NCBI GenBank assembly: GCA_034440615.1
Contig: JAOTOM010005111.1
Coordinates: 372,001-436,000 of the forward strand
DNA: 64,000 nucleotides
Source of the DNA: Ashinkailepas kermadecensis
Lineage: Eukaryota; Arthropoda; Thecostraca; Neolepadidae
Direction: 5' to 3'
Each line of letters opens with the position of its first letter. Position 1 is the first letter of the stretch. A program made the translations under genes and the position numbers. The notes below the pieces were generated by a model, which saw only the letters and a list, made by a program, of their open reading frames with translations, did no database searches and had not been told where the DNA came from. Positions 1-13,429 of the stretch are shown here, in pieces.

Positions 1-1647
1 AGTCCAGTCCAGTCTATCTTCGGGTGTCCAGTGGCGTGGCTACTGGGAGTCCCATGTGTGTGGGTCGGTGGCGATAATCTCCGGACAGGGCCGTCTGGCA
101 TTGCCAACACCTTGGGCTCGTTTTAATCAGTAATCCGTACATTCCTCAGCAAGTACCACTTACTCGGAATTTCACAGATTACACCAAGGATGAAATTAAA
201 GAAACGTTATCGGCATAAAATTACAATAGGCAGAATGGCATAGTCATACATCAACACCCACATGCAAGTGCACAGCAATTCGAAGCAGAAAAGTTACCAG
301 CAACAGAAATAGCATGAAGCATGTGTACCAAAGCGTACCCGAATTTATCGGGCTGTCAGTTTATTATTTCCCTAATGACCAGCCGAGCAGGCGGTCTGAC
401 TGCTGCAACAGTTTGTGGAGGCACGACGCATGCTTGTAGCGTTCTGCGCTAACATGTAGGCATACGAGAAGCGATTCGTATCAGATACGACGTCTTGCGT
501 CTGAATATGTCAAAATACCCACCTTTACACAGGCTTCTCGTTCCATAAAGAAGGAGAGTGACAGCAAGAGCATGGGCATCACCGCTGCCCAGCAAAAAGT
601 TGGCGGTTCAGAAAATAATCCAATCAGTGCAGCCAACTCACTTGGTATCAGGATCAGTGCGTGCCACCAACTCTGCTCAAGACTCTGAGCTCTGCCCCCC
701 CCTCGGCAAAGCCTTTCCATCAGATGAGCATGTCGGTTCACGAATATGCTGTCACACGCACCCCATGGCTATACGAGTAACAATCGAGATTCGGTGTACG
801 CGTGCCTCCAGTATTCCTGGAAAAAAACGCTCGCTTTTTACATTGTCGCCATTGAAAAGACCTTTGACATGCTACATGCATTCACCACCTTCAAATATGC
901 TCATGCACCAATGATGAGCTGCGCCAATCCTGCGGGAGTTGGGTAGAAAGGCCTGGTATTTCCCATGTACTTATCAACCCACCCCAGGCTCATCATGTTT
1001 CCCATATATGCATGGCGATACTTTGGATGCACAGCGGTGCCTGGGATACAGCCGGATAATGTTTAATGAGCTGCATCAGCAATACCTTTGGAATCTCTAT
1101 TCGTTTCTGTCATCTTGAATGGCATTCAGACATTCAGGAAGGTTTAGGGGAGCATCAATTATTTCAGTCACATCATGCTGCAGTGGTATGCCGTTGACCG
1201 CCCAGAAATTCCCTCTGGTATCTGCAAACTAACGTCAGAATGCGTGTTTCCATATTGTGGGACAGTATTGTAATGCTTTTGTCTTTTCCGATGGTGTTGC
1301 TTTTTGTGTTTTTGTCTGGGACACTGACTCCAAGATTACCTACAACCCCATGCTATCAGGCCCCTGTATTGCATGGTGTTGTCACCGTTGTCAAAGCAAC
1401 TCCACAAAGTGGGCTGTTCTATGGTCTTCCGTCATACAAGACGTCATAACGTACAATTGCATGATGGAATACAAGAAAAGTACGCATGGGGAATGGGCAA
1501 AAAGCGTGACCACATAAAAGATGATACATAGGAGCACAGGCGGCATAAAGGTGAGGGAAATGAATACATATAAATACCCAACACACGATCACTAGATCCG
1601 GTTGCCGCCGACATAGCTGCTGTGTAAAATGCCGCTTTAGTTTCCGC
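1..1647. other. Non-genic flank, nothing recognised
   Basis: Short unrelated open frames only; no conserved motif, tandem array or terminal inverted repeat was recognised. Confidence 0.5.
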
Positions 1648-2010
1648 TCAAATGAACTCAAAGACCGAGGTAGCATTCAAGTCATCCGAGATGGCATGTG
1701 TGTTGTACGTTGCACACGACCGATATATGAATGTCCGTGTTCCGGAGTTTGTCTTGATGCGTGGGAAGTGCAGCATGTCGGACTGTCCGGTGAAACGAGA
1801 TGCGACGTCGCGGTTGTGTGCGATCTGTGTATACGGTGAGACGGGCTCTCGTGACATTAGTATGTTGTGCAGGAGACACACGTCATGATACGCGGCGAGA
1901 TCAACGGCAGACATCCTTTGGGGATTTATCGTGACATCCGAGACGCGGTCAAACCTTTTGCAAGCGGAAATGCGACGCATAACAAACATTGATAATCTTC
2001 TGAACTTTGG
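1648..2010 (-). pseudogene. Non-LTR retrotransposon reverse transcriptase C-terminal fragment
   Basis: On the minus strand the frame reads RVSDVTINPQRMSAVDLAAY, a P-rich SREPVSPYTQ step and MLHFPRIKTNSGTRTFIYRS, then a tyrosine-asparagine. This resembles the C-terminal region after the RT domain of LINE proteins, where P.R...G.r.F.yR...YN is common. No RT core or endonuclease is nearby, so it is a truncated, decayed copy. Clade not assigned. Confidence 0.45.
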
Positions 2011-2304
2011 CCATCTGTGTCTGCGTTGCACTGCCGAGCACCTGGATGCAGCATCTGATGTGTGACATGACCAGCGCATAAATGATGACAAGCAGCAGAC
2101 GGGCAGGTGGACAGTGTCAGCTTGACAGTGTTTGGCTCTGAGTAAAATGTCAGGCCAAATCTGTTCTGGGACGGGCCGTGATGATTGTGTAAGCCATGGT
2201 GGTCTACCCAGACATTGCGCCGTTGCCGAGTGCACCGTTTTAGATATAGCATTCGTGGAGAAATTATGGAATACAGCAAGCTCCTTTACCGGGAGAAACG
2301 CCAT

Positions 2305-3372
2305 ACCTAAGCAGTTAACAGGCGTTGCTGGTCATCTCTGATGGAACTAGAACGAAAAATGGACGTCGAACGTTAATTTATCGGAGCTGTTTTGTGTATG
2401 GTACCAAATCATTTGTGGTTAGATTTATCTTGCGTGTACATGGTTCATCCACTGAAGTCTAGCAACATAACCTAAGCACGCTCCAGATGCTGTGTAGAAG
2501 CGACGGGGTACTGATACACTAATCATGAAGTAGCACAATGGAAGCAGCTATTTCTTGGCCGAGTCGGCATATAATGCCGGGAAGATGCAGTCACAGTTGC
2601 TTGTGTTGCTTGTGTAGACTGCTATCTATCTGTCCCAGGACTTAAGCTCGTAACAATACCAGCTGAAAATAGACCAGAGAACCAGCCAGAAACATTAACA
2701 GATTTCCCAAAACTCCTATGCCCGAGCTACTCCGATAAGCTCTAACGTTCTCATATCATGACGCCGGAGTTGGCTTCCGAAATTTCAACATTCAAGAATA
2801 TCCTTTGGCTTATTCGTTTCTTCTATGCACAGGCGAAGCCCAGTTTAATTGTCTAGTTTAATATAAAACGCTGAAAAAATTGCCTGTTCCGTCATCACTA
2901 ACTCATTCCATATGCATTATGATTTATAATATTTAACCAGAACTCGTAAACCATTTGTGTATGCCTTTAAGCTGGTGCTAACCAGGTTGGAGAGCATGAC
3001 GAGTCAACGGTTGACATGGTACCACATGCATGCTAAGCTTTTTATTCGTTCCATACTGACGATGGTGCTCAATAGTACAGCTTCAATCTCACATATTTTA
3101 TTTCTGGAACGACCGGCCTGAAAATGCTGATGACCACATACAAATATTGATTCATTTGCCATTGATATTCCAACCAGTATGACGGGGGATCATTTCCACC
3201 CTAGCTTATGTTACCTCAGAAAACCGATGCCTACCTTAACGAATGGCCAATAGTTTGCATGCTCGATTGGCGGAGATTACAAAGCAGCCCGATTATTAAT
3301 TCTGCTCTAATAGGCTTTCAGTGCTATATCTGTTTGTTCAAACCGAAAAGTGCACGATACTTGTGCATTCAT
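2305..3372. other. Non-genic, nothing recognised
   Basis: AT-rich sequence without a supported gene or repeat. Confidence 0.5.
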
Positions 3373-3448
3373 TCGTGCTGCCCAGGACGATTCGTGCTGC
3401 CCAGGACGATCCGTGCTGCCCAGGACGATCCATGCTGCCCAGGACGAT
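3373..3448. repeat. 19-bp tandem repeat, 4 copies
   Basis: Unit TCGTGCTGCCCAGGACGAT repeated four times with one or two substitutions. Confidence 0.9.
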
Positions 3449-4170
3449 CCATCGGTGGTAATGAATTAAAAAGCTAGCCCTGCTTTGCGGTGGCTTTGCA
3501 TAGGGTGTCTAAAGGTACCGACTCCACCAAACCGCGATAGTTCAGCATGATATAAGATGCCGAATGACTGCACGCTTCGATACCACAATGTTCCCAGGCA
3601 CGTCGTGTGGTTTGGGCTCAGCTTACGGTGTGGATTTTTGGTGCAGAAGCAATCAAACGAAGCAGTCGAGACAGATGTGTGGGTACGGTACAATGAAGCA
3701 TCAGTGGACTACTGACCACAGAAAGCGGCCGACCGCTGAGTCTGGATTATAATTGGTGGCATGGGGCTGCAGACCGCTTTGAAAACGCCGCCGGCCAATA
3801 CTTTTTTCTTCTTCTCTTTATTAATGATATCACACATCGACAGTCTTTCAGTTGCGACACAATAGCACACAGTACACAGTACATAATAGCACAGTAGTAG
3901 TACACTCAAGCTATTTATCTTCCCATACGTTCGCATTTGCGTAGTCGCCACTACTCATCTCATTCAGTCCACGTTCCATCATATCTATATTATTATCGCA
4001 TCTATTACAAGACCATTCATCTCAAATGTACCAGTAGATCCAGGCCCTACTAAATCAAGCCCAGATGAAACCGACTCATCCTAGCGCTCTTCCAATTGAT
4101 ATTGACAGCTGATACCCAGGTTGCTTTGACACACCAGGATCGTCAGAGGTGATCCTGTGAAACCCCCGCA
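3449..4170. other. Non-genic, nothing recognised
   Basis: No motif-bearing frame on either strand. Confidence 0.5.
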
Positions 4171-4818
4171 TCACAATAACCGCATCAGACTGCCCCATGT
4201 GCGGTGGAACTGTTCCAGCTTTCTCGCCTTCGTTGCAATGTATTCATCAACTTTATGTTGGTTGAAAAGTATCGACTTAAACTCTACAAACGTCATATTT
4301 CCGATCCCATTCAGCTTCTTATTCAAAACATATTGCTTTGCAAGAAGTACGACATAGGAAGCGGTCGGCGGCATCTCTTACCGGAAGTCCCTTCTGGCTG
4401 CTTTGATAAAACAACCTCAAAATAATCAGCGCAAGCCTTCAGAATGTCCTTATTACCCGATACCTCAGAACTGTGATTGACAAGCAATTTTCGTATTATC
4501 CGCTCCTCCCGATCACGAGTTTGCATTTTTAGGAAATATCCTGTCGGTTTCTCGCCTTTCTCAATCCACCTGGCTCTGCTAAAGATCATTTATTTTTTTG
4601 CGTTCTCTTCCTGTAGCACATCCCATCTCTCCTTGCATGCGCTATACTCCTCCTGGCGGTCTGTTCCCTGCTGTATGCTTATAACATGCCTCACTAACTG
4701 CTTCAGTAAGTCTCTCTCTTCCCTATGTCGTTGTGCAGCAAGATACTTCCCGGTAGAAATCGCGATAGCACGTATGCTCCCCAACAATACTTCAATCGCC
4801 AATCCTGGGTTGTTTTAA
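4171..4818 (-). pseudogene. L1/Tx1-type LINE ORF2 remnant with the RT core deleted
   Basis: From 4802 leftwards the minus strand encodes a helical charged stretch, then RARWIEKGEKPTGYFLKMQT and a CADYFEVVLSK step. That is the endonuclease-RT linker of L1/Tx1 elements (rarWxexGEKpTxYFl). At 4171-4374 it switches to VEFKSILFNQHKVDEYIATK and KLEQFHRTW, like the C-terminal end of such proteins. The catalytic RT (FADD box) that should lie between is missing, so this is an internally deleted copy with at least one frame break near 4590. Confidence 0.6.
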
Positions 4819-6437
4819 TCGTTCGGTATTTCTCAACACTACATCTCGCCAACTCTATTTTTTATTTGCTGTCCTTATTCTAAACTCTTCATTCTCAAGA
4901 AGTAAATTGTTAAATTTCATATGCCCGGCCCCGCACTTCCTTTGAAAAACTTAATCTCGAGTGTAAGCATGTTGTGGTCTGATAGTATGCCTGGTCTTAT
5001 CTGTATGTCCGAGATTCCTTGGATCTCGCCGGTCAATATTTATGTTTTGCATAGACTAGCCTAAGGCCTGCTTTGAGATTTCCATCGTGAACCAAATCTT
5101 GTTGATTGGTTGGAATTCCGCACAGATCTTGTGAGGACATGTGACCGACGAGATCGGCATGTGAGCCGGGTGAACTATTCCTCATCAGTAGAACTCTCCA
5201 CAAACGTCTACTCGCACATATCGCGTGGACTTATTCTGAACACGTACACCTGTTTTCTTTATTATTTACTTTGAGCACTCTGGTGCCGAAAAATAGTTCT
5301 ACAATTGTAAGAATTAATGTCATCGTACCATTAAGATACAAAGTATGCATTAGTCTAAGGTGGTGGGATAATATTATATATGTAGCCGTCTCCCACGGAC
5401 TCCACCGATCACGGGAGAGGTCCGTCTAAGTGGATTGCTCCGGTCCAAACGGTGAACAATTTAGCGGTTCTTCAGAAACCATTCACGAATCTTCCCTCAT
5501 TGCGAGACTCGAAGCCGCGATGTCTGGAGTCCAGGTGCAATACTGTCGCACAGAGCTTCTCAAACCCCCAGGGCAGCAGAAGCCTGCCGGTCCAGTCAAG
5601 TGACCATTTCTGATGAAGCATCACCAGTACATGGTAGGGATGTAACTCGTCTCTCGTCCCACGTGAAAGCAGCATTTCTCGAGATATAATCGCTTTTTCG
5701 GTTTAAATTGCGCATCGACTGCAATGGTCATATAGCTGAGATATAATCGCAAGCTTGGCCGGAGCTGCTACCGAATGAGACCACTGGCAGACGTGTGCAC
5801 CTCACTGAAGCGGATCCCAACGGATGCCGCGATATAGAGTGGCGATATTGTTCTTATCCTGCCAGCTGACCGCAGACAGTCACGGTCTGGAGCCCAGTCA
5901 GGTAATCAATCAACGCCCTAAATCTGGTAACACGTACTGACTCACGGTAATCACATTATCGAGCCCAGTCGTGTATTTAGTGAATGTCTTAAGTCGGGTA
6001 GCAATCACACGATTCGTCGATTCTGGAATTGGGTTATATTTAGTGGATCTATGAAAAGTAAATAACACCTGGATGCCACCCCATACCAAAGCCGGGAGGG
6101 ATAAGGATGTCTCCTAGATAACTACAAGTATTTGTTGAATCTAATGAAAAATGTGTCGAATGTGCCACTTTAAGCGCGAATATTATTTGCTTGCAAGAAG
6201 TGGATCACGCCTATGTAAAGGAGGAAACGTGTCTCCCGTGGACATGATACCTTGGCCGCGTTGTTATTCTTTTTGTGGGTTCGAATGCTTACCCCTCCAG
6301 CATTTCCCCGTTACCAAAACCGGCACATTGCTCACACTGGCAAACGTTAAAGTCAAATTACCGTCCCACATGTGATTCTGTAAGGAACGCTGAAATAGCC
6401 GCGAGCCACGTTGCAGTCATCTTACCGTCTCACCTGT
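4819..6437. other. Non-genic, nothing recognised
   Basis: No recognisable coding frame; may include decayed LINE 5' sequence. Confidence 0.4.
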
Positions 6438-7138
6438 AATACTAGCACTGGCGGATCCAGGGAGGGGCCATTCCGGCCATGGCCCCCCGAAACGCTTAAA
6501 AAGGGGGGCATAGTGTCTTTTGCCCCCTCCCCCCGAAACCAACAGAAGTCAACTAAATTGAAATGCAGTAACCTTTGCCGAGGTTAAAAAATAGCGTCTG
6601 GATGAAAGAATCTCCAATTTTAAGGATTTTTTTTTGCTTACAAATAATTGTTTGGAAGCCAGTATGGTAGCATAGTAGATTCCGACACACATCGAGGGTT
6701 CCATGCTGCTCAAGTTCTGCTTACAGCAAGAGTTGACAAAATCGGATCCGCCAGTGTGTACACGTACACGAACGTTGACGTGGTACAAGACGTTGAACGT
6801 GAACGTGAACGTTTTGGTAAACAAGAACAAAAATCCGGTAACATAGAAACGGTGGAGGTAGGCTGGGGCCCCTACACCGGAAATTATGTTGTCAATTATT
6901 ATTATTATTTGTTTTTTTATTTGTTTTTTTTAATGGACCCCTTTGCCAAATAGTGGTCGAAATCCGGTGCATTTAACCAAGAATAGTGGGAGAACGGCAC
7001 TCTCCAAATCCGTTCGACCCCTCCCCTGATGCAATTCCTAGGTACGCCACTGGGAGGGGGGAGGGGGAGGCTGATGCCGAAAACCGAAAGTTGGCCCCCC
7101 ACCCAAACCGGTGGGCGAGATCCGCCAGTGAATACTAG
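6438..7138. mobile_element. Complete hAT-like MITE, family 1, with 8-bp target duplication AATACTAG
   Basis: Element 6446-7130 (685 bp). Left end CACTGGCGGATCCAG, right end GATCCGCCAGTG. Flanks 6438-6445 and 7131-7138 are both AATACTAG, a perfect 8-bp target-site duplication as made by hAT transposases. Subterminal G-runs and C-runs are prominent. It has no transposase; the same family recurs at 35122-36258. Confidence 0.88.
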
Positions 7139-7849
7139 GGAGTAGGGAACGCTGAAATAGCCTAGAGCTTGAGAAATATGGCAAAATGACATACAACTTA
7201 GACAAATTCCCATTTGTGAAGTTGTTTTTTTCCGAGGTTTTCAACGAGTTCATGAATCAAAAGAAGATCGTAGGTGCGTTAACGGTTAATTAACCCTCGC
7301 CCGTGTACGGCATGCTGTCACCTTCGGCTGTGGGGGGCGGGGGGGTAGGACGCCCCTGGCGTTTCCAAACGAAACGTGCCAGAGAGACGAAACAATGACG
7401 GGCTTATGGGTTGGGCCGAGATCTCGCTATCTACACCAAATTTGTCTAGCTGGGAGTGATAGATCACGCTTCAGGTAGATCAAGGTCACATTTTCGCAAA
7501 ATTCGGACTTTTCACAAATTGATCACGAGCGCTTCCTAAACTACAAAATACAAACACTTTTAAGTATTATCAAAGTATCCATTGGTGCTCCACAGATGCA
7601 ATCACATATCTCCAGCTCCATTTAAGGCATAAGTAACGAATCATGTCAGGCCAATGTCCAACATTGCATTTAATGGCTTGATAGAATATTAGTTACAACC
7701 ACTGCTTCAAGCCACCCTGGGGTAAAAATGGACGATGAAGTCGGATTCAGGACTTAACATAATCCCAAACTATTCGCAAATACGAAAAGGGTCACTGAAC
7801 GTCAACCAAGGTCAGCGACCTTTGTTGACCTTGGAAAGGTACAGAGACA
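7139..7849. other. Non-genic, nothing recognised
   Basis: Contains scattered GGTCA-type words but no structure I can support. Confidence 0.4.
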
Positions 7850-7869
7850 ATGTCCGATTATGATTCAAG

Positions 7870-7982
7870 TACAGGTACAACTCCCTCTCTCCCCTCTCCC
7901 CCTCTCTATTTCTATCTCCTTCTCTCTCCTTTTTTCTCTATCTCTCACTCTCTCCATTTATATATTTTTTTTTTTTTTTTTT

Positions 7983-8042
<60 letters not shown>
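7870..8042. repeat. CT-rich, poly-T and (AT)n compound microsatellite
   Basis: A CTCTC-rich tract passes into about 22 T residues, then an uninterrupted (AT)n of roughly 54 bp ending at 8042. Confidence 0.95.
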
Positions 8043-8045
<3 letters not shown>

Positions 8046-9618
8046 TATCCCTACAGTAGGATCTGTCGAGCTCAAGATTCTCCATACTCCTGGCAACAGT
8101 ACGGTTTGAGCGCAAAGCCCACAGAGCTATCGCCAGCGTACTTGGAGAGCTGAACCCACTAAGAACAACGTTCTTGCAGTGACAATATCAGTTGGCTGTT
8201 GCATGAAGGCCACAGACAGCCATGTGACTTCAGCTCTTCAGATATGGGCTGGTGGGAACAACTAAGTGGGACAGGCGTGATGGACGGATAATGGAGATGG
8301 ACACTCAAGGATGCGCGTGCAGATCAGGTGGACTCCAAGAAAACAATAGCGCTCGTGATTATTTTTTGCTTGAGTGAGTTCTGTTGCCGCACACTGCCGC
8401 CCTGCATAATATCCCGGCGTTGACGGGGTGACGATGGGATAGTTAGAGGGGCAGGTGTGATTTATGCTCCGATTGTGTTGTTGTTTTCCAGATAACTCGA
8501 ACACTAAACAGCGCAGCACCTTCAACATTTCAGCACCCCTCCAGGCACCAGTTCTACACCTTTCCTCACAAGATATCAGAGGTCGTTCTAGGTCACTGGC
8601 CATGGTGACATTAAGGGTATCATGCTTTTCGATTTGACCCTCTGAATTTATTGTTCCTGCTCTAGCCCGCCGGTTAGTGCTGCATAATGTTTTGTTTTGT
8701 CAACAATGTGTTAGAACGACACTTGTAAGTCAGTGCAGACCAATGTAAACTAATGCAGATTACTCCTGGCCTCAGCCCATGTCAGAATAGGTGTCGGGAT
8801 TTCACTGGAAATTATGGGTGGGAAACGTAGTGACTCCAACTGAGTTTTGTGTCATAAATGAACATAAAGGTGACGAGACATCGTATGAACTACGATGTGA
8901 CGAGATATCGAACATAAAGACACGGTTGACATGACGTTTTCCAGGTCATCATAGGTCAAACAGATATTTGTCCAAAACATAGGTACCGAACAACATTGTG
9001 TCTGAATGTAGCATTTTATGGATGTTTTATGGCATAGAAAACATGACGCACATTTCTTAGAAATATTAAACCAAGGTACCCTTAACCTGTTACCAAGGTC
9101 ATCATAGGTCAAATATCAATGGTAGCCGTTACCATTTTCACTATTATTTTCTGTTCTCTTCTTGATAATATATTATTTACATATGTATCTCCACCAGTAT
9201 TGGGTGCTCAGACAAATTGATTAGAATGCTTGAATTTGTAAAGTTCTCCATTTTACCTGACCTGACCACAACGTCAATCAACTGCCACAAACTATTACCA
9301 CAACAGCGAAATTGTGCATTCATTAGATTGGTGACACCCATAGCTGTCGCTTGCCGTTTAAATCTAGCACGTCTGTCGATTGGGTGCCGTGATAAATTGG
9401 TAGAAAGGTGAGACTTTTCGAAAATTCCATGTTTTCACCTTGACCTGATCTGTGACGTCATCCACGACTCCAAGATATAACTTCTTATGCCCAGAACGTG
9501 CATAGTACAGGGCTATGAAGTACCATTTGAATCGGCTGAATTCGTCCATTAGTTGCTGGAATGAATAGAGGGTCGAATACGCCCCCCCCCCCATCTCATG
9601 CCCCCTCCAAGTCAGTGG
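8043..9618. other. Non-genic; one short repeated word
   Basis: AGGTCATCATAGGTCAAA occurs near 8943 and 9098; otherwise nothing recognised. Confidence 0.4.
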
Positions 9619-9760
9619 TGTTCGGTCAAGGTCCCAGTCAATGTCGGGATATAACAAGCTTCGGACGGCATCTTTGGGATGCTGCTAGATGTTCGGTAAA
9701 GATCCAAGTCAATGTCGGGATATACCTAGCTCTGGACGGAATCTCTGGGGTGCTGCCAGA
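9619..9760. repeat. 71-bp tandem duplication
   Basis: Two 71-bp units (9619-9689, 9690-9760), both starting TGTTCGGT and sharing TCAATGTCGGGATATA, differ by about ten substitutions and no indels. Confidence 0.9.
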
Positions 9761-11445
9761 TGTTCCAGACTACACATGATACTAACTCCCCGGGTGTTCC
9801 ATAACAGGTAAAGTCGACAAGTGACTTCATTATTCTGCGAGTGGCACATTGGTGTTTGACGGAATTCATCATGATCAAAGGTACCCATGCTAGCGATGAT
9901 GATAAGTGATCAGTCTCTGTATTTGACAGTTTGCGAGAAAACACTCCACAAGCAAAGTAAGGACTATATTAAAGCATGATTTCACTAAGTCGAACTTAGC
10001 ATTGGGCGGGGGACGATTTCCACCTCCCCTCCCTTCCCCTCCCTTCCCCTCCCCTCCCATCCCCTCTTGACTACGCATACTCATGGGTGGCGAGTGTTGT
10101 ATTGCAGGTGGGACAGCTGCACCACCAGCTTTCCCAGCTGCGACAACATGTCCTGAATTCATATTATCTATTCTGCTTTGGAACATCAACTTTTCTGTTG
10201 GCAATGCTCCAAATTTGCACCGTCAACTTTGCCGGTGATCTTAACTGATATGCATAATGGCACTGTGGTATGTACAATAATCTTGCAAAATTTGCATACG
10301 TTGTAATAAATGGAATTTGTACAAATGCCATAGCCAATGCAATTCAATTTTCCATGCTCGTGGCTCTCGAGAACCGTCTGACGTTTCAGAATGAAGCTTA
10401 CAAATTCAGACTAGCTTGCAACTGCTTGCACGCTAATTATCTCAATATTAAAATTGTGATGCTAAATCATGCCATACTGAGGCTCTGTCTGAGGTTCCAG
10501 AATTCGCACTTATTTATGCTACTGCATTAGAGGCCGATTCAAAGGCGAAATAACGCCTATATCACATATCCTCGGGGAACATGACCAGAAAACGTGTGCT
10601 CTGATACCTTCGCTTCAAAGGAATGTAAAGCAAAGCCCATGAGGTTAAATGCAATCCTGATGGTCTTATTATTTTACATTGCCACAATTTGGGTTCTTGG
10701 GGCCCCATTGTGCAAAGCAAATATGTGGATAGATTAGGAAGCAAAGCTGGCTGTATTGTCGCTGTATTGTCGCTGTATTGTCGCTGTAACTCCGCAAAAC
10801 TTCGCCGAGAAACACGATCGGCAAGATTCCCTGAATTTTGTTAACATTTGTAGAAACAGGTGTGACATTGAAAGCATGCGATATCGCTTTCCATTTCCCA
10901 GTAATTGGCGCAACAACAATTCAGTCTCTCCAACATAGCTCATTGGACTGCAGTTGGTGTGGTGGGAATGCCTTTGGCAACCTCCTGGCACCAGAAGTAT
11001 GAAGATGGACCCAAGGCCATACCGCTGGGCAGGTGTGCCTAAAATGTGTTGAATGTTCACTATTAGCTCCAGGCTGGACTTAGTACTGAAGGTGTTGCCA
11101 CATTTGGCGGATATTGCCGCCGACCTCCAGGAGCAAATTTTATTTCCCGAACTGTGTCAGTGGCTGTGGTGGCACGACAGATCGGATAAATCATCCCTGA
11201 TGTGGGGTTAGGTGTTTTCACCCATCGCGACCAATAGCCAGTTTTCATTGATGGAGAAAACATGATTCAGCTATTGGTTCTCGAACCATTAACCTGAGAT
11301 TAACTTGTCTTTTTTGTCGGCGTCCTGAGCGAACCTCCATCAAAATCAACTTGTGACACAATCCTGATCGTTGATCCCGATCATTGACCCACATGATGTG
11401 ACAGACGCATCCACAGCTAACTGCTTTAACAAGTATTTTTTTTAG
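9761..11445. other. Non-genic; small C/T-rich and 11-bp repeats
   Basis: A CCCTTCC-rich tract lies at about 10021-10067 and a short array of TGTATTGTCGC at about 10750-10790. Nothing gene-like. Confidence 0.5.
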
Positions 11446-11449
11446 CTGA

Positions 11450-11702
11450 AGGACCAGATTTATGGACCTCGTGTCGGCTTGGGAGCGGGGTAGACCCGAT
11501 TTGTGTACCTCGATATTCGGCTGAAGAGCGGGACCGATCAGATTTGTAGATCTCGTAGTCGGTTCGAGGGCGGTGTAGACCAGATTTGTAGACCTCGTAG
11601 TCGGTTCGAGGGCGGTGTAGACCAGATTTGTAGACCTCGTAGTCGGCTGAAGAGCGGGACATATCAGATTTGTGGACCCCCTAGTCGGCTGGAGAGCAGG
11701 AC
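11450..11702. repeat. 42-bp minisatellite, about 6 copies
   Basis: Degenerate 42-bp units built around CAGATTTGTAGACCTCGTAG. The period is a multiple of three, so long open frames here are artefacts. Confidence 0.85.
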
Positions 11703-11849
11703 TTGGTCGTCGTCAGTCCTCTGCCATGTAGCATATGCGGAACAGGAGCAAACCTTGAGCGAGCAAACCGACTATGTGCCCATGCCGATTATGTATTTAA
11801 ACATCGTCTGGGCATCCGTGTACGACCAGCATATCAGCCACTGCATCGT

Positions 11850-11942
11850 GCGTCACAGGACTGGGTGCGTCACAGGACTGCGTCACAGGACTGCGTCACA
11901 GGACTGCGTCACAGGACATCGTGCGTCGGTGCATCACAGGAC
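11850..11942. repeat. 13-bp tandem repeat
   Basis: TGCGTCACAGGAC repeated about five times with a degenerate last copy. Confidence 0.85.
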
Positions 11943-13309
11943 TCCGAGCCGCACAACTTTGAAACGAAACCGCGAACCGAATCAGTAGCATTGAAGCAAA
12001 TACGATCTAGTTGACATCGACCCATTACACGCTGGCCACGGATTCATAACCATCGAAATCGCTGAACTGATGCCAACCAAAGTATGCAACACCATGACCT
12101 TCACCTGGTGCTCCAGCACATCCCACATCCGCACGTCAGCGCCGCCTCCGGGAGCCTCTCCCACACAGGTAGCTCCGGGCGACCTTCCAGCGATGCTTAG
12201 GGAAGGGGATGCGGTGCTGGCTGCCGAAATTTGCTTCACCCACATGCTTCACGGGAACATGTCTTTGCGGTAGAATTGTGCTCAACACAGCTGGTTCTGT
12301 GGACAGTGACTCACGTCCGGTGGCGAGCTCAGAGAAAGAGTACGCCGACGTGACGCGACATGACATCACGCCGGCCATGCTCCGGTCTGAATGTCCGTGT
12401 AAAGCTTACCTGGCCCATCCCTTTGAATTCAGGCCCGAACACTTGCCACAGTACAGTTTGTTACTATACAGCTCGCTGACAGACACTCGTTTATATATTG
12501 GGCTACGTCACGTTACTGCACTGTAAAAGTGCAGACGCATATTGGCCTTTGCAACTGACAGTGACACAGTGCAACCGAGGACAATTAACGGTCCGTGCTG
12601 CCGGAACTGCGCCTGTTCTCGGCGGGCCGTGCTCTTCAGTGGCGGCTATGGGCTGCTAACGTCCAGCTGCAGTCGACTCGCCCGTCTGACGTCAGGCGGC
12701 TTTTTTGGTCGGCTGCAGGGTGGTCGTGATTTATATCGGGTGGGCTCCGATCAGAGCTTCAGGAGTATGCTGAAGTGGTATGGCAAAGTCGAGGCAGAAG
12801 AGATCAAGCAGCACATACTGGCACGGTACTCACTTGAACGCCTTCTTGTGCTCATGCTCTGGATTGTTCCGGCCAAAATGGCACGCTGGTACGGTGCCTG
12901 TGCATTTTAAGCAGCTCCAGTTAAAGATGCCCGATCACTCCCATCCCATGTAAGAATAATATCAGTTTGGTGCAATTGTTGCAATACGTGCAGACTGCTT
13001 TTGAGTGTTTATCAACACCTCTTGAGGCAGCAAGGTAAAAAAAGCTTGATTTAAAAATGTGTTCATTTAATCTAGATATTGTTGAATTGTTTGCATCAGC
13101 TTAGTGACTACACAGCGCGAATGCTGCCTTTCATATTGCCTCATTGTCAGTGGACGACACTGCAGACAATTCACCCGTGCAGGCAATACGTGTGGGCGCT
13201 GTTTTTACCGCACCCACACGACCACCGAGCTTGCAATCCTCTCGCCTGTTTGACAGGAATCGCCGACAGGCACGGCGGGCCGGTACTAGGCGGAACGTCA
13301 ACAACGTAT
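11943..13309. other. Non-genic or 5' region of the peroxidase gene; first exon not located
   Basis: Moderately GC-rich. TATATA-like words occur at about 12492 and 12731, but no convincing first exon (ATG plus donor of the required phase) could be tied to the 14203 exon. Confidence 0.3.
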
Positions 13310-13352
13310 CAGTGATCTGATGCGTAACCAAGGGCTACGCATCAGATCACTG
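13310..13352. other. Perfect 17-bp inverted repeat
   Basis: Arm CAGTGATCTGATGCGTA at 13310-13326 is mirrored exactly at 13336-13352 with a 9-bp loop. Confidence 0.9.
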
Positions 13353-13429
13353 GTTGCAGCACCGCTGTCTGACTGTGCGTGTACACATGTTCGGTGCCTC
13401 TCTTGCTGAGCTGTCTTCCAGGCTTAGCC

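Noticed and set aside
12485..12770. TATA-like words near 12492 and 12731 with TCAGAG downstream, and an ATG at 12767
   Set aside because: Possible promoter and first exon, but no signal-peptide start or phase-2 donor could be linked to exon A.
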